Positions 1 to 8,987 of a DNA stretch of 64,000 nucleotides are shown piece by piece; within the stretch, counting starts at the first letter, position 1; the number at the start of each line of letters is the position of its first letter. The DNA comes from an uncultured Sphingomonas sp. (GTDB lineage: Bacteria > Pseudomonadota > Alphaproteobacteria > Sphingomonadales > Sphingomonadaceae): positions 14,673 through 78,672 of the forward strand of contig NZ_CAMLDL010000012.1 in assembly GCF_946478955.1 (NCBI RefSeq). Direction: 5' to 3'. Under the pieces are notes generated by a model, which was given only the letters and a program-made list of their open reading frames with translations, was not told the DNA's origin and ran no database searches. Made by a program: the position numbers and the translations under genes.

Positions 1-242
1 ACGCGCTGAGGACGTTCGGCACGCTGGACACGTTGGCGCTCCATCCGCTGCGGGCGCTCTGCGCGTTGCGCCTGCTGACGCTGGGCACGTTGCGGCCGCT
101 GCATCTGTTGGCGCTCGGCGCGTTGCGAGCGCTCTACCTTCTGGGCGCGGCTGTCGCCGCCGCCGCGATCCGGTCGTGCAGCCGCCGGGCTTGTCACCGC
201 CATAGCGGCCACGCCGGCAATCAAAATCAACTTGCGGGTCAT
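1..242 (-). CDS. Secreted Q/R-rich repeat protein, 3' end outside window
   Basis: Only the first 80 codons are present; the gene runs off the left edge. The start ATG (240-242) follows a good ribosome site (GGGAG, about 6 nt upstream). Residues 1-22 look like a Sec signal peptide: basic MTRK, a hydrophobic core, then AAA. After a short Gly/Asp stretch the chain becomes a quasi-repeat of Gln, Arg, Glu and Ala with QR, QRAER and RPQR recurring about every 5-8 residues, so the mature region is very basic and low in complexity. No catalytic domain is visible. Such sequences occur in poorly characterised periplasmic proteins; a nucleic-acid, anionic-polymer or envelope binding role would be a guess. 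The rest of the protein may carry a recognisable domain. Confidence 0.75.
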   Translation of the reverse strand, partial: MTRKLILIAGVAAMAVTSPAAARPDRGGGDSRAQKVERSQRAERQQMQRPQRAQRQQAQRAERPQRMERQRVQRAERPQR

Positions 243-454
243 TGCTGACTCCCTTCAAATCAAAACAAATTGTTCGTAAATTCAACGCATCACTGCGGAT
301 TTTGAGCCAATAGTGGGGCCTGAAATCCATAGGTCCGGCGCGGTCCATCCCGTTTGGCGAACAACCCAACGAGACTGTTGTCTGGCGTTCATCTGGGCGA
401 TTTTTTATGCCTCCGCCAAAACCACAAAAAATTTCAGAATTTTTCGAGAAGCGT
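243..454. other. Intergenic region with no gene seen
   Basis: AT-richer spacer between the divergent Q/R-rich gene and the EcfG-type promoter before mtgA. It must hold the minus-strand promoter of the Q/R-rich gene, but I see no box pair convincing enough to annotate. No ORF with a ribosome site and no tRNA was found here. Confidence 0.5.
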
Positions 455-479
455 GGAACCAACCTTCGGTGAGACCGTT
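455..479 (+). promoter_or_regulatory. EcfG-type general stress promoter (GGAAC-N16-CGTT)
   Basis: GGAAC at 455-459 and CGTT at 476-479 are separated by exactly 16 nt, the alphaproteobacterial EcfG sigma factor consensus. Transcription would begin near 485-487. The transcript immediately meets the hairpin terminator at 518-553, so the direct product is either a short RNA of about 68 nt or, on readthrough, mtgA mRNA. About one such match is expected by chance anywhere in 64 kb on both strands, but few would fall in an intergenic gap pointing at a terminator and a gene. Confidence 0.6.
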
Positions 480-485
480 TTAGTT

Positions 486-553
486 ACGTGGTTCAAATCT
501 TCGGAGGCGAATCATGGAGCCCCGGGAACTTCGGTTCTCGGGGCTTACTTTTT
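486..553 (+). ncRNA. Candidate EcfG-dependent small RNA or attenuator leader
   Basis: This is the predicted transcript between the EcfG-type promoter and the intrinsic terminator. It contains an exposed GGAGG at 503-507, which could be a ribosome site for an 18-codon ORF (514-570, MEPREL...CPKLA) or an RNA-RNA pairing loop. The ORF runs through the terminator hairpin and stops 11 nt before the mtgA ATG, so transcription attenuation or translational coupling to mtgA is also possible. Extents are inferred from the promoter and terminator, not measured. Confidence 0.4.
518..553 (+). terminator. Intrinsic terminator with UUCG tetraloop
   Basis: A 12-bp stem (518-529 with 534-545, one G-U wobble) is closed by a C(UUCG)G tetraloop, an exceptionally stable RNA hairpin. 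A T-rich tail (T5 at 549-553) follows after three bases. It lies between an EcfG-type promoter and mtgA on the same strand. Confidence 0.8.
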
Positions 554-581
554 GTCCCAAGCTTGCCTAGCCTGTCCGACT

Positions 582-1583
582 ATGGCCCGGACCAAAAGCA
601 AGATTCCCACTTACAAACGCAGCAAGAAAAGCAGCAAAGGCGGCTGCCTTAGCCTGATCCTGAAAGCCGTGCTGGGCTTCTTCATCATCACCATTGGTTA
701 TGTCGTGATCCTGCGATTTCTCCCGCCACCGATTACCGCCACCATGGTGGGCGATGTGCTAGCGGGTCGCGGTCTCGACAAGGACTGGATGAGCCTGGGC
801 GAGATGGACCGCGACATGGTCGACGCGTCGATTGCCGCCGAGGACAGCAAATTCTGCCAACATAGCGGGTTCGACTGGGATGCGATCCAGGACGCGGCCA
901 AGCGCAATGCATCGGGCGGACGCATCCGCGGCGGGTCGACGATCAGCCAACAGACGGCGAAGAATGTCTTTCTGTGGCAGGGCGGCGGCTATGTCCGCAA
1001 AGGGTTCGAGGCCTATTTCACTTTCCTGATCGAACATATCTGGGGCAAGCGCCGGATCATGGAGGTCTATCTCAACGTCGCGGAGACGGGGATCGGCACC
1101 TATGGCGCAAATGCCGGATCAATCCGCTATTTCGGGCATGACGCGAGCGCGATGAGCGCCGACGAAGCCTCGCGCATCGCCGCCATCCTGCCGCTTCCCA
1201 AGAAGCGCGGGGCGATTGCGCCAAAGGGCTTCACCCGCCGCTATGGCAACACCATCGAGGCGCGGATCGGCGTGGTCCGCCGCGACGGCCTGGACGCCTG
1301 TGTTTACAAGGGCACCGCAGCGCCAGCACAGAAGGCCCCGCCGAAGTCGACCAAGCCGGCCGTGGACCCGGGTGCCGAGTATGAAACGGCCACCCCGCCC
1401 CCGCCTGAGCAAAGTGTCGACGAGACGCCAGTTGTAGCGCCAGCGAGCGAACCACTTATGCCCGATCAGCCAACGACTGAAACGCCAACAGTTCAGCAAT
1501 CGCCACAAATCGAGCCAGTGTCAGAGCCGACACAGACTGAACAGCCTGGAGCCCCACCGCCCCAGACCGGCAATGGTATATAG
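582..1583 (+). CDS. mtgA: Monofunctional peptidoglycan glycosyltransferase MtgA
   Basis: Polymerises lipid II into glycan strands at the outer face of the inner membrane, without a transpeptidase domain. The ATG at 582 is chosen because the protein then starts with a basic segment (MARTKSKIPTYKRSKK) before one membrane helix (about residues 25-48). The GT51 domain follows: the catalytic EDSKFCQHSGFDW motif, then GGSTISQQTAKN, the KGFEAYFT and RRIMEVYLN motifs. After the domain, about 100 residues rich in Pro, Thr, Glu and Gln form a low-complexity periplasmic tail not usual for MtgA, making the protein 333 aa rather than the usual 230-240. The gene may be under general stress control through the promoter at 455. 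It ends directly against convergent dnaE. Confidence 0.9.
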   Translation: MARTKSKIPTYKRSKKSSKGGCLSLILKAVLGFFIITIGYVVILRFLPPPITATMVGDVLAGRGLDKDWMSLGEMDRDMVDASIAAEDSKFCQHSGFDWDAIQDAAKRNASGGRIRGGSTISQQTAKNVFLWQGGGYVRKGFEAYFTFLIEHIWGKRRIMEVYLNVAETGIGTYGANAGSIRYFGHDASAMSADEASRIAAILPLPKKRGAIAPKGFTRRYGNTIEARIGVVRRDGLDACVYKGTAAPAQKAPPKSTKPAVDPGAEYETATPPPPEQSVDETPVVAPASEPLMPDQPTTETPTVQQSPQIEPVSEPTQTEQPGAPPPQTGNGI

Positions 1584-4500
1584 TTAGCCGACGAGCGCCA
1601 TCTTCGGCGGGGCGCTAAGGTCGACGTGTTCGTCACCGAGAATTCGGCCGAGGCGCATGGCGAGTTCGGCGTCGAGCTGGAAGTCCTGACCGAGTAGGAT
1701 GTTGGCGGTTCGGCCTTCGCTGATCGATATGACCACGCGGACGATTCCGTTTCCGCCCTTCGCATCGTTGAGTTCGCGTTGAATTTCATGAACTTGCGAT
1801 GTTTTGCTGAGAATCAACTTCATCTGTAACCGGGTCCGCTTTGCAAGCTGATCTAGCGGCTGGAAGCGCTTTACGGTCACGCGCGGGACATCTTCACCGG
1901 GGCGGCGGTCGAGTTCTACCGTCATCAGGCCGCATGCGCCCTGCTTGGCGGCCGCTTCGAGGTCGGAACAGGCCTCGTCGTCGAACGCGGTTGCTTCATA
2001 TTGGCCGCTGCTGTCAGAGATCGACGCCATCATGTAGCGCCGACCCTTGGCCGAGGTGCGCCAGCGTGCGCCTTCAATTAGGCCGGCCATCATCGCCTGA
2101 CTGCGGCCGCCGTCACTTGGGCCGGGCATGGAGGCGAGGTCGCCGAAGGCTTTGACCTTGTGGGCGGCGAGCAAATGCTTCTGCGCGTCCACAGGGTGCG
2201 CGGAGAAATAGAAGCCGAAACTGTCGCGTTCCGCCGCCATGCGCTCGGCCAGTGACCAGCTTGCGCCGCTCGGCAGGCGGATATGGGCAACCTCGTCTTC
2301 GCTTGGGCCGCCGAACAGGCCGTGCTGGCCACTGGTGCGCTGCTCATGAGCCGATGCGGCGTGGGCGAGGATGATCTCTGCGGCGGCGTGGACGGTGGCT
2401 CGGTCGGCGTGGAGCCCGTCGAACGCACCGGCGGCGGCGAGGCTTTCCAGTTGGCGACGGTTTAGGATCTTCGGGTCGATCCGAGAGGCGAAATCTTCGA
2501 GGCTGGTGAAGTCCCCGCCCCGCTTCCGCTCCTCGACCAGCGACTCCATCGCCTTCTCGCCTACGCCCTTGAGCGCGCCGAGGGCGTATCGAACCTTTCC
2601 GTCTTCGACACTGAACGCCGCCTCGGACGCGTTGACGTCGGGCGGCAGTACCTCAATGCCGCTCCGGCGGATATCCTCGACGAACAGGGAGAGTTTGTCG
2701 GTTTGGTGGATATCATAGCTCATCGACGCGGCGAAAAACTCAGGTCCGTGATGCGCCTTCAGCCATGCCGTATGATAGGCGACAAGTGCATAGGCGGCGG
2801 CGTGGCTCTTGTTGAAGCCGTAGCCTGCAAACTTGTCGATCAGGTCGAACAGCTCATTGGCCTTTACGGGCGTAATCTCGTGAACCGCCGCCCCTTCGAC
2901 GAAGCGGGCGCGCTGCGCGTCCATTTCGCTTTGTATCTTCTTACCCATGGCGCGGCGAAGAAGGTCAGCGTCGCCAAGGCTGTAGCCGGCGAGCACCTGT
3001 GCTGCCTGCATCACCTGTTCCTGATAAACGAAGATGCCGTAGGTTTCCTTCAGGACCTCTTCCAGCATCGGGTGAGGATAGGCGATATCCTGCCGGCCAT
3101 TTTTACGGTCCCCGAACAGCGGAATATTATCCATCGGGCCGGGGCGGTAGAGCGACACCAGCGCGATAATGTCACCGAAATTGGTCGGCTTCACCGCCGC
3201 CAGCGTCCGGCGCATGCCTTCCGATTCCAGCTGGAACACGCCAACCGTGTCGCCGCGCTGAAGCAGGTCGTAAATCGCCGGATCGTCCCAGGCGAGCGTC
3301 GAATAATCAATCTCGACCCCGCGCAGCGAGAGCAGGCGTTGCCCCTCTTTCAACACCGACAGCGTCTTAAGGCCAAGGAAGTCGAACTTCACCAGCCCCG
3401 CCGCTTCGACATATTTCATGTCGAATTGGGTCACCGGCATGTCGGACCGGGGATCGCGATACAGCGGGACCAGCTGATCAAGCGGTCGATCACCAATGAC
3501 CACGCCCGCAGCGTGCGTCGAACTATGACGCGGCAGACCTTCAAGTTTCATGGCGAGGTCGAACAGGCGTTTCACATCCGGATCGGCCTTAACTTCCTTC
3601 GCCAGCTCGCTGACGCCGTTTAAGGCCCGTTCCAACGTCCAGGGGTCTGTCGGATGATTGGGCACAAGCTTGGCAAGTCGGTCGACCTGGCCATAGCTCA
3701 TTTGCAGAACGCGGCCAGTGTCCTTCAACACGGCGCGTGCCTTCAGCCGTCCGAAGGTGATGATCTGCGCCACCTTGTCCCGGCCATATTTGCCCTGAAC
3801 GTAGCTGATCACCTTGTCGCGGTGGGTTTCGCAGAAATCGATGTCGAAGTCGGGCATCGACACACGTTCTGGATTGAGGAAACGTTCGAAAAGCAGATTG
3901 AGCTCAATCGGGTCGAGGTCGGTAATGGTCAATGACCATGCAACGGCACTGCCGGCGCCAGAGCCGCGACCTGGGCCGACCGGAATATCATTGGCCTTTG
4001 CCCATTTGATGAAGTCGGCAACGATCAGGAAGTAGCCGGAAAAGCCCATCCGCTGAATGACCGACAGCTCGAAATCCAGACGCTCTTTATACCTCGCCTT
4101 CTCGTCCTCGGTTTTGCCCGCAATCCGCGCGGCGAGACCGGCGTGCGCCTCTTGCACCAGCATTTCATCTTCGTCATCGCTGAGGCGCGGCAAGATCGGA
4201 CGGCGTTTTGGCGCGGCGGCCGCGCATCGCTGCGCGATCACGGCGGTGTTTGCGATCGCTTCGGGCAAATCCGAAAATAGTGACGTCATGACGTCACCCG
4301 GCTTCAGCCACGACTCCGGCGAACTGGTCGGGCGATCCCTATTTTCCACATAGGTCGAATTTGCGATGCACAGCATGGCGTCATGGGCGGCGTGGAACCC
4401 CGGCTCGGCATATTGCGCCGGGTTTGTAGCGACGAGTGGCAGGTCCAGCGCATAGGCAAGATCGATCAGCGCCGATTCCGCAGTCTCTTCCGTGGCATTA

Positions 4501-5030
4501 CCGCGACGCGAAAGCTCAACATACAGGCGGTTTGGGAATAATCCCCTGAGACGGTCTGCATAAGCCGCCGCACGGTCAGCCTGCCCATCAGCAAACAGGC
4601 GGGCAATCGCCCCTTCCCCACCCGCAGTTAGGCAGATCAGACCCTCGGTAGCGCCATCCAATGCATCGAAGCGAACATGGGGATCTTCATGGGCGGGCCG
4701 GTCAATGTGCGAGGCACTGACCAAACGAACGAGATTATCATACCCCCGCTCGTCCTGAGCAAGCAAGACCAGCCAGTCTATTGCACCCTTCGGCCCGATA
4801 TCGGCGGGACGGGCAACGGCGATCGTCGTGCCGATGATTGGCTGCACCCCCTCACCCAAACAAGCGTCACCAAACGCCATGGATGCGTAGAGGCCATTGC
4901 GGTCGGTAAGTGCGGCGGCAGGGAAACCCAGTTTATTGACCTGCTTGCCAATCGCCTTGGGCTCCATCGCGCCTTCGAGCATCGTGAAGGATGAAAACAG
5001 GCGAAGCGGAACGTAGGGCATGGAGGGCAT
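1584..5030 (-). CDS. dnaE: DNA polymerase III alpha subunit
   Basis: Catalytic subunit of the replicative polymerase, 1148 aa from the start used here. The frame is open further upstream to a TTG at 5090, but the ATG at 5030 is preferred because MPSMPYVPLRLFSSF then aligns with the usual DnaE N-terminus. Visible parts: an N-terminal PHP domain (VPLRLFSSFTMLEGA, PIIGTTI), the palm with PDFDIDFCE carrying catalytic aspartates and a GPGRGSGAGS motif, the fingers (RHSSTHAAGVVI, GVFQLESEGMR), an HhH region (VRYALGALKGVG) and a C-terminal OB fold. It is last in a minus-strand series with lolC, lolD and a lipoprotein gene, 61 nt after the latter, and ends with no gap against mtgA. Confidence 0.97.
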   Translation of the reverse strand: MPSMPYVPLRLFSSFTMLEGAMEPKAIGKQVNKLGFPAAALTDRNGLYASMAFGDACLGEGVQPIIGTTIAVARPADIGPKGAIDWLVLLAQDERGYDNLVRLVSASHIDRPAHEDPHVRFDALDGATEGLICLTAGGEGAIARLFADGQADRAAAYADRLRGLFPNRLYVELSRRGNATEETAESALIDLAYALDLPLVATNPAQYAEPGFHAAHDAMLCIANSTYVENRDRPTSSPESWLKPGDVMTSLFSDLPEAIANTAVIAQRCAAAAPKRRPILPRLSDDEDEMLVQEAHAGLAARIAGKTEDEKARYKERLDFELSVIQRMGFSGYFLIVADFIKWAKANDIPVGPGRGSGAGSAVAWSLTITDLDPIELNLLFERFLNPERVSMPDFDIDFCETHRDKVISYVQGKYGRDKVAQIITFGRLKARAVLKDTGRVLQMSYGQVDRLAKLVPNHPTDPWTLERALNGVSELAKEVKADPDVKRLFDLAMKLEGLPRHSSTHAAGVVIGDRPLDQLVPLYRDPRSDMPVTQFDMKYVEAAGLVKFDFLGLKTLSVLKEGQRLLSLRGVEIDYSTLAWDDPAIYDLLQRGDTVGVFQLESEGMRRTLAAVKPTNFGDIIALVSLYRPGPMDNIPLFGDRKNGRQDIAYPHPMLEEVLKETYGIFVYQEQVMQAAQVLAGYSLGDADLLRRAMGKKIQSEMDAQRARFVEGAAVHEITPVKANELFDLIDKFAGYGFNKSHAAAYALVAYHTAWLKAHHGPEFFAASMSYDIHQTDKLSLFVEDIRRSGIEVLPPDVNASEAAFSVEDGKVRYALGALKGVGEKAMESLVEERKRGGDFTSLEDFASRIDPKILNRRQLESLAAAGAFDGLHADRATVHAAAEIILAHAASAHEQRTSGQHGLFGGPSEDEVAHIRLPSGASWSLAERMAAERDSFGFYFSAHPVDAQKHLLAAHKVKAFGDLASMPGPSDGGRSQAMMAGLIEGARWRTSAKGRRYMMASISDSSGQYEATAFDDEACSDLEAAAKQGACGLMTVELDRRPGEDVPRVTVKRFQPLDQLAKRTRLQMKLILSKTSQVHEIQRELNDAKGGNGIVRVVISISEGRTANILLGQDFQLDAELAMRLGRILGDEHVDLSAPPKMALVG

Positions 5031-5091
5031 CGGACCACTATGGGGAGCAAGCCCGTGAGTCGCTACCCCGCGCGGTCCACTTATCCCCAAC

Positions 5092-5622
5092 TTAAAGCGT
5101 CGACGGCCAGCCCATCAGGCCATCTATGTCGCGGATATACCAGCGATATGCCTGCATGACGCAGTCGGTATCGGCGCAGCGATCACGGTCGGCGAGATAG
5201 CGCCTGCCCATGGCGCGAAGGCGGTCCTGCTGATCCGGCGTGCCTTCGTCCATCGCCCGAGCAAAATTGCGGGCGGCAATGCGGTCCCGCTGCGCCAACT
5301 CAGGATCAGAACAGATCATATCTTCGACGCGCGACAACAGGCCCGCGCATTCGAAGCTGGGCCCATTGGGGTCCAGCTTGGGCTCGCGGTCCTTTGCTGG
5401 TGTCACAGCATTCGCTACCTGCGGCTTGTCGATCAGTTCGTTTGATGCAGCGTCAATTGGCCCGTTCTGGGCGTCCGCTTCCTCGGCCAAATTCTGATCA
5501 ATATTGTCCGCTTCCGGACCCACGGCCTCGGCCGTCGCCTGATCGTCGGTCAAGCGGTCCTTGCTGGTGCCGTCACAGCCGCCCACCACCAGCATAGCCG
5601 CGAGGATCAGGGCGCAGCGCAT
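5092..5622 (-). CDS. Lipoprotein with LprI/DUF1311-like domain
   Basis: A 176-aa predicted lipoprotein. The N-terminus [16 protein letters not shown] ends in a lipobox (VGGC), followed by an acidic, probably flexible linker. The C-terminal 85 residues (from about FECAG) contain four cysteines (FECAG, MICSD, DRCADTDC) and the SDPELAQRDR pattern typical of DUF1311/LprI-like domains, some of which inhibit lysozyme. The ATG overlaps the lolD stop as TGATG, so it is probably translated by coupling. Placing a lipoprotein behind the lipoprotein-release genes lolCD is suggestive but may be coincidence. The substrate or partner cannot be read from the sequence. Confidence 0.8.
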   Translation of the reverse strand: MRCALILAAMLVVGGCDGTSKDRLTDDQATAEAVGPEADNIDQNLAEEADAQNGPIDAASNELIDKPQVANAVTPAKDREPKLDPNGPSFECAGLLSRVEDMICSDPELAQRDRIAARNFARAMDEGTPDQQDRLRAMGRRYLADRDRCADTDCVMQAYRWYIRDIDGLMGWPSTL

Positions 5623-6296
5623 CACGCCAGCTTGCCATCGTGCAGGCGCACGACACGGTCCATTCGCGCGGCAAGCCGTTCGTTGTGGGTTGCGATCAGT
5701 GCGGAACTTCCCTCTCCGCGCACAAGCGTCAAAAACTCCCCCAGGACGCGGTCGGCCGTCGCCTCGTCGAGATTGCCCGTCGGTTCGTCGGCAAGCACGA
5801 GCGGCGGCCGGTTGGCGAGCGCGCGGGCGACGGCAACGCGCTGCTGCTCCCCGCCCGACAATGCCGACGGGCGGTGGTCGAGCCGCGCGCCAAGGCCCAG
5901 CGTCGTAAGCAGGTCATTGGCGCGAGTTGTGGCGCTGTTCATATCCGAACCGTGGATGATCTGCGGCAACACCACATTTTCCACCGCGTCAAATTCCGGC
6001 AACAGATGGTGGAACTGGTATACAAAACCCAGCGCGTCGCGGCGAAGCGCGGTGCGGCCATTGTCATCAAGGCTCGCTGCCTCCTGCCCGGCAATGCGAA
6101 TTGATCCCTCAAACCCGCCTTCGAGCAAGCCTACCGCCTGCAACAAGGTTGATTTGCCGCTTCCCGATGGGCCGAGCAAAGCGACAATTTCTCCCGGCTG
6201 TATTGTCAGATCGACACCGCGCAGCACCTCAAGCTGGGTTTCACCCTGGGTAAAGGAGCGGCGGAGGTCACGCGTTTGAAGAACCGGCTCACTCAT
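5622..6296 (-). CDS. lolD: Lipoprotein-releasing ABC transporter ATPase LolD
   Basis: Cytoplasmic ATPase that powers extraction of outer-membrane lipoproteins from the inner membrane and their transfer to LolA. The 224-aa protein shows Walker A (GPSGSGKST, near residue 43), the Q-loop region ([12 protein letters not shown], where FHHLLPEF is typical of LolD), the ABC signature [15 protein letters not shown] and Walker B ([12 protein letters not shown]). It overlaps the upstream lolC by 8 nt and the downstream lipoprotein gene by one base, so the three are probably co-transcribed. Confidence 0.95.
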   Translation of the reverse strand: MSEPVLQTRDLRRSFTQGETQLEVLRGVDLTIQPGEIVALLGPSGSGKSTLLQAVGLLEGGFEGSIRIAGQEAASLDDNGRTALRRDALGFVYQFHHLLPEFDAVENVVLPQIIHGSDMNSATTRANDLLTTLGLGARLDHRPSALSGGEQQRVAVARALANRPPLVLADEPTGNLDEATADRVLGEFLTLVRGEGSSALIATHNERLAARMDRVVRLHDGKLA

Positions 6297-7539
6297 AGCG
6301 GAGCACCTGCACGGGATCAGTCGCTGCTGCGCGGCGGGCGGGGAACAGCGTCGCCAGATAGGTAAGAACCAGCGTCAGAGCGATGATCATGAACACTTCG
6401 ACGGGATCGGTCCGCGACGGCAGCTCCACCAGCATTCGCACCGAAGGATCCCACATATTTTGTCCGGTAATAATTTGAATGGCGTCGACCATCGGTTGAC
6501 GGAAAAACAGCACAATAGCCCCTAGCAATGAACCGATGAGAATGCCGGTGGTCCCAATTGTCAGGCCGACGGTCATGAAGATCCGGGTCATTGATTTGCG
6601 GCTGGCCCCCATCGTTCGCAGGATCGCAATGTCACGCGTCTTGGCACGGACCAGCATGATCAGCGACGAGGCGATGTTGAAGGCGGCGACCAGAATTATG
6701 ATCGACAATACGACGAACATCACCACGCGCTCAATTTCAAGCGCCTTGAACAATGCATCGTTCATGTCTTTCCAGGTGGCGACAACGCCCTTCCCGTCCA
6801 TGATCGTCCGAAGCTGCGGCGTTAGGGCGTCCACCTTGTCGGGATTGTCGGTGTGCAGCTCAATCATGCCAATCTGATCACCCATCAACAGCAACGTCTG
6901 CGCGTCCTGCATCGGCATGACGACATAAGCCTGATCATATTGATAGATGCCGGTTTCAAACACCGCGCCAACGGTATAGCTGACCATCCGCGGAACGGTG
7001 CCAACTGGTGTCGACCGCCCATCGGGGTTGATCAACGTGATTTCACTGCCGGGATAGGCGCCGGTGGCCTGCGCCAGCGCGCTACCGATTGCAACGCGGT
7101 TACTGCCGGGCGTGATCGACTTCATGTCGCCGGATTTCACATTTTCGTTAAGAACGGCGTTGCCGCGTATATCCTCCATCGTGTTGCCACGCACGAGCAC
7201 ACCTTCGACGCGGCCATTGGCCGATGCCATTAGAGGTTGTTCAATCAGCGGCGTGGCAGACGTAACGTGCGGCACTTTGCGCGCCTCGGCGGCGATACGC
7301 TGCCAATCGGGCAACATGCCATCATACCCCTGGAGAATGATGTGCCCATTGAGGCCCGCCGTCTTTTCAAACAGCTCGGCACGAAATCCATTCATCACGC
7401 TCATAACGATGATCAGGGCCGCGACCCCCAAGGCCACCGCGCCGACCGAGAAGCCGGCGACGACGAAGATGAATCCCTCACCCTTGCGCGGCAGCAGGTA
7501 GCGCTTGGCAATCATCTTTTCATGGGTGGAGAGGATCAT
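6289..7539 (-). CDS. lolC: Lipoprotein-releasing ABC transporter permease LolC/E
   Basis: Inner-membrane permease of the Lol system, 416 aa. One N-terminal membrane helix (about residues 22-47, [17 protein letters not shown]) is followed by a large periplasmic domain and then three C-terminal helices, the MacB/FtsX fold. The segment [21 protein letters not shown] is characteristic of LolC and LolE. Only one permease gene is present, as in other alphaproteobacteria, where a single LolC/E-type (LolF-like) protein is thought to form a homodimer. It overlaps the proS stop by 4 nt (ATGA) and the lolD start by 8 nt. Confidence 0.94.
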   Translation of the reverse strand: MILSTHEKMIAKRYLLPRKGEGFIFVVAGFSVGAVALGVAALIIVMSVMNGFRAELFEKTAGLNGHIILQGYDGMLPDWQRIAAEARKVPHVTSATPLIEQPLMASANGRVEGVLVRGNTMEDIRGNAVLNENVKSGDMKSITPGSNRVAIGSALAQATGAYPGSEITLINPDGRSTPVGTVPRMVSYTVGAVFETGIYQYDQAYVVMPMQDAQTLLLMGDQIGMIELHTDNPDKVDALTPQLRTIMDGKGVVATWKDMNDALFKALEIERVVMFVVLSIIILVAAFNIASSLIMLVRAKTRDIAILRTMGASRKSMTRIFMTVGLTIGTTGILIGSLLGAIVLFFRQPMVDAIQIITGQNMWDPSVRMLVELPSRTDPVEVFMIIALTLVLTYLATLFPARRAAATDPVQVLRYE

Positions 7540-8858
7540 GCAGTCAGGCGCTCAATGGCTGCGTCGATCGAAAGTTCCTCTTTGTCACCGGTGCGGCGAT
7601 TTTTAAGCTCCACCACGCCGCTCGCCAGGCCGCGCGGGCCGATGATCAACTGCCACGGCAGGCCCATCAGATCCATCGATCCAAGCTTTACCCCGCCCCG
7701 CTCATCGCGGTCATCGTAGAGGACTTCGATATTGGCAGCCGACAGGCGGGCGTAAATGTCGTCCGCCGCCTTGACCGAGGCTTCGTCATCGCCGCGCATG
7801 GTGACCAGCCCGACCTTCCATGGCGCAACTTCCTCGGGCCAGACAATGCCCTTCTCGTCATGGCTCGCCTCAATGATAGCGCCGACCAGGCGCGACACGC
7901 CGATGCCGTAGCTGCCCATTTCCGGCGACACCATCGATCCATCAGGCCCGGATACTTTAAGACCCATCGATGCGCTGTACTTCGTGCCGAAGTAGAAGAT
8001 GTGCCCGACCTCGATTCCGCGGCCGGTGCGCTGGCGCTCAGAGGCAACCTCTGCCCAACGCCTCTCATCATGGGTTTCATCGGTTGCAGAATAGGTTGTG
8101 CTGACCTGTTGAAACAATTTCTCAAGTCCGGCGGCGTCATCATAGCTGAGATCCGCCTGCCCCCAATCAAACTCCTCAAACGCCGCGTCGTAGAAAACTT
8201 CGCTCTCACCCGTGGGCGCGAGCACGATGAATTCGTGTGACAGGTCGCCGCCGATCGGGCCAGACGCGGCCTTCATCGGCACAGCCTTGATCCCCATCCG
8301 CTGGAACGTCCGCAGGTACGCGAGCAGCTGGGTATAGTAGCTATTGCGGGCCCCTGCTTCGTCGAGATCGAAACTGTAGGCATCTTTCATTAGAAATTCG
8401 CGCCCGCGCATCACGCCGAAGCGCGGGCGGACCTCGTCGCGGAACTTCCACTGGATATGATAGAGCGTGCGCGGCAGGTCGCGGTAGCTCTTCACGTCAT
8501 CGCGGAAGATGCTGGTGATCATTTCCTCATTGGTCGGGCCGTAGAGCATCTCGCGCTCATGCCGATCCTTGATGCGCAGCATTTCCGGACCATAAGCATC
8601 ATACCGGCCCGACTGACGCCACAGGTCCGCCGACTGCAGCGTCGGCATAAGGAGCTCAATCGAACCGGCCTTGTCCTGCTCTTCGCGAACAATCTGTTCG
8701 ATCTTCTGGAGGACGCGCCAGCCCATTGGCAGCCATGCATAAATGCCGGCGGCGGTCTGACGCACAAGGCCAGCCTGCAGCATCAGCTTGTGGCTGACGA
8801 TCTGGGCGTCCGAAGGGCTTTCCTTCATGACGGGGAGGAAGGAACGGGAAACGCGCAA
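7536..8858 (-). CDS. proS: Prolyl-tRNA synthetase
   Basis: Charges tRNA-Pro with proline. The 440-aa length fits the short, insertion-domain-free ProS of alphaproteobacteria. The TTG at 8858 is preferred over upstream codons because [19 protein letters not shown] then matches the family N-terminus (family members begin M-x-LSRYFLPTLKE), and AGGA sits 7 nt upstream. Class II motifs are present: motif 2 region [26 protein letters not shown] and motif 3 [13 protein letters not shown], then an anticodon-binding domain ending in DAAIERLTA. It leads the proS-lolC-lolD-lipoprotein-dnaE series. Confidence 0.95.
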   Translation of the reverse strand: MRVSRSFLPVMKESPSDAQIVSHKLMLQAGLVRQTAAGIYAWLPMGWRVLQKIEQIVREEQDKAGSIELLMPTLQSADLWRQSGRYDAYGPEMLRIKDRHEREMLYGPTNEEMITSIFRDDVKSYRDLPRTLYHIQWKFRDEVRPRFGVMRGREFLMKDAYSFDLDEAGARNSYYTQLLAYLRTFQRMGIKAVPMKAASGPIGGDLSHEFIVLAPTGESEVFYDAAFEEFDWGQADLSYDDAAGLEKLFQQVSTTYSATDETHDERRWAEVASERQRTGRGIEVGHIFYFGTKYSASMGLKVSGPDGSMVSPEMGSYGIGVSRLVGAIIEASHDEKGIVWPEEVAPWKVGLVTMRGDDEASVKAADDIYARLSAANIEVLYDDRDERGGVKLGSMDLMGLPWQLIIGPRGLASGVVELKNRRTGDKEELSIDAAIERLTA

Positions 8859-8987
8859 GGGAATGTCCTGTGTCGAGAAAGTGAATTTGCCTGAGCGTCC
8901 TAATGGGGCGCCCGCGCCAAGGCAATCGCCGTTCCGCTGTGGCGCGATAGTCACAGCTTGATCCATTATGTGTCTTAGCGGCGATTT

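Noticed and set aside
2703..3935. Plus-strand ORFs of 306 and 93 codons inside dnaE
   Set aside because: Antisense to the polymerase palm domain, no ribosome site, composition typical of shadows.
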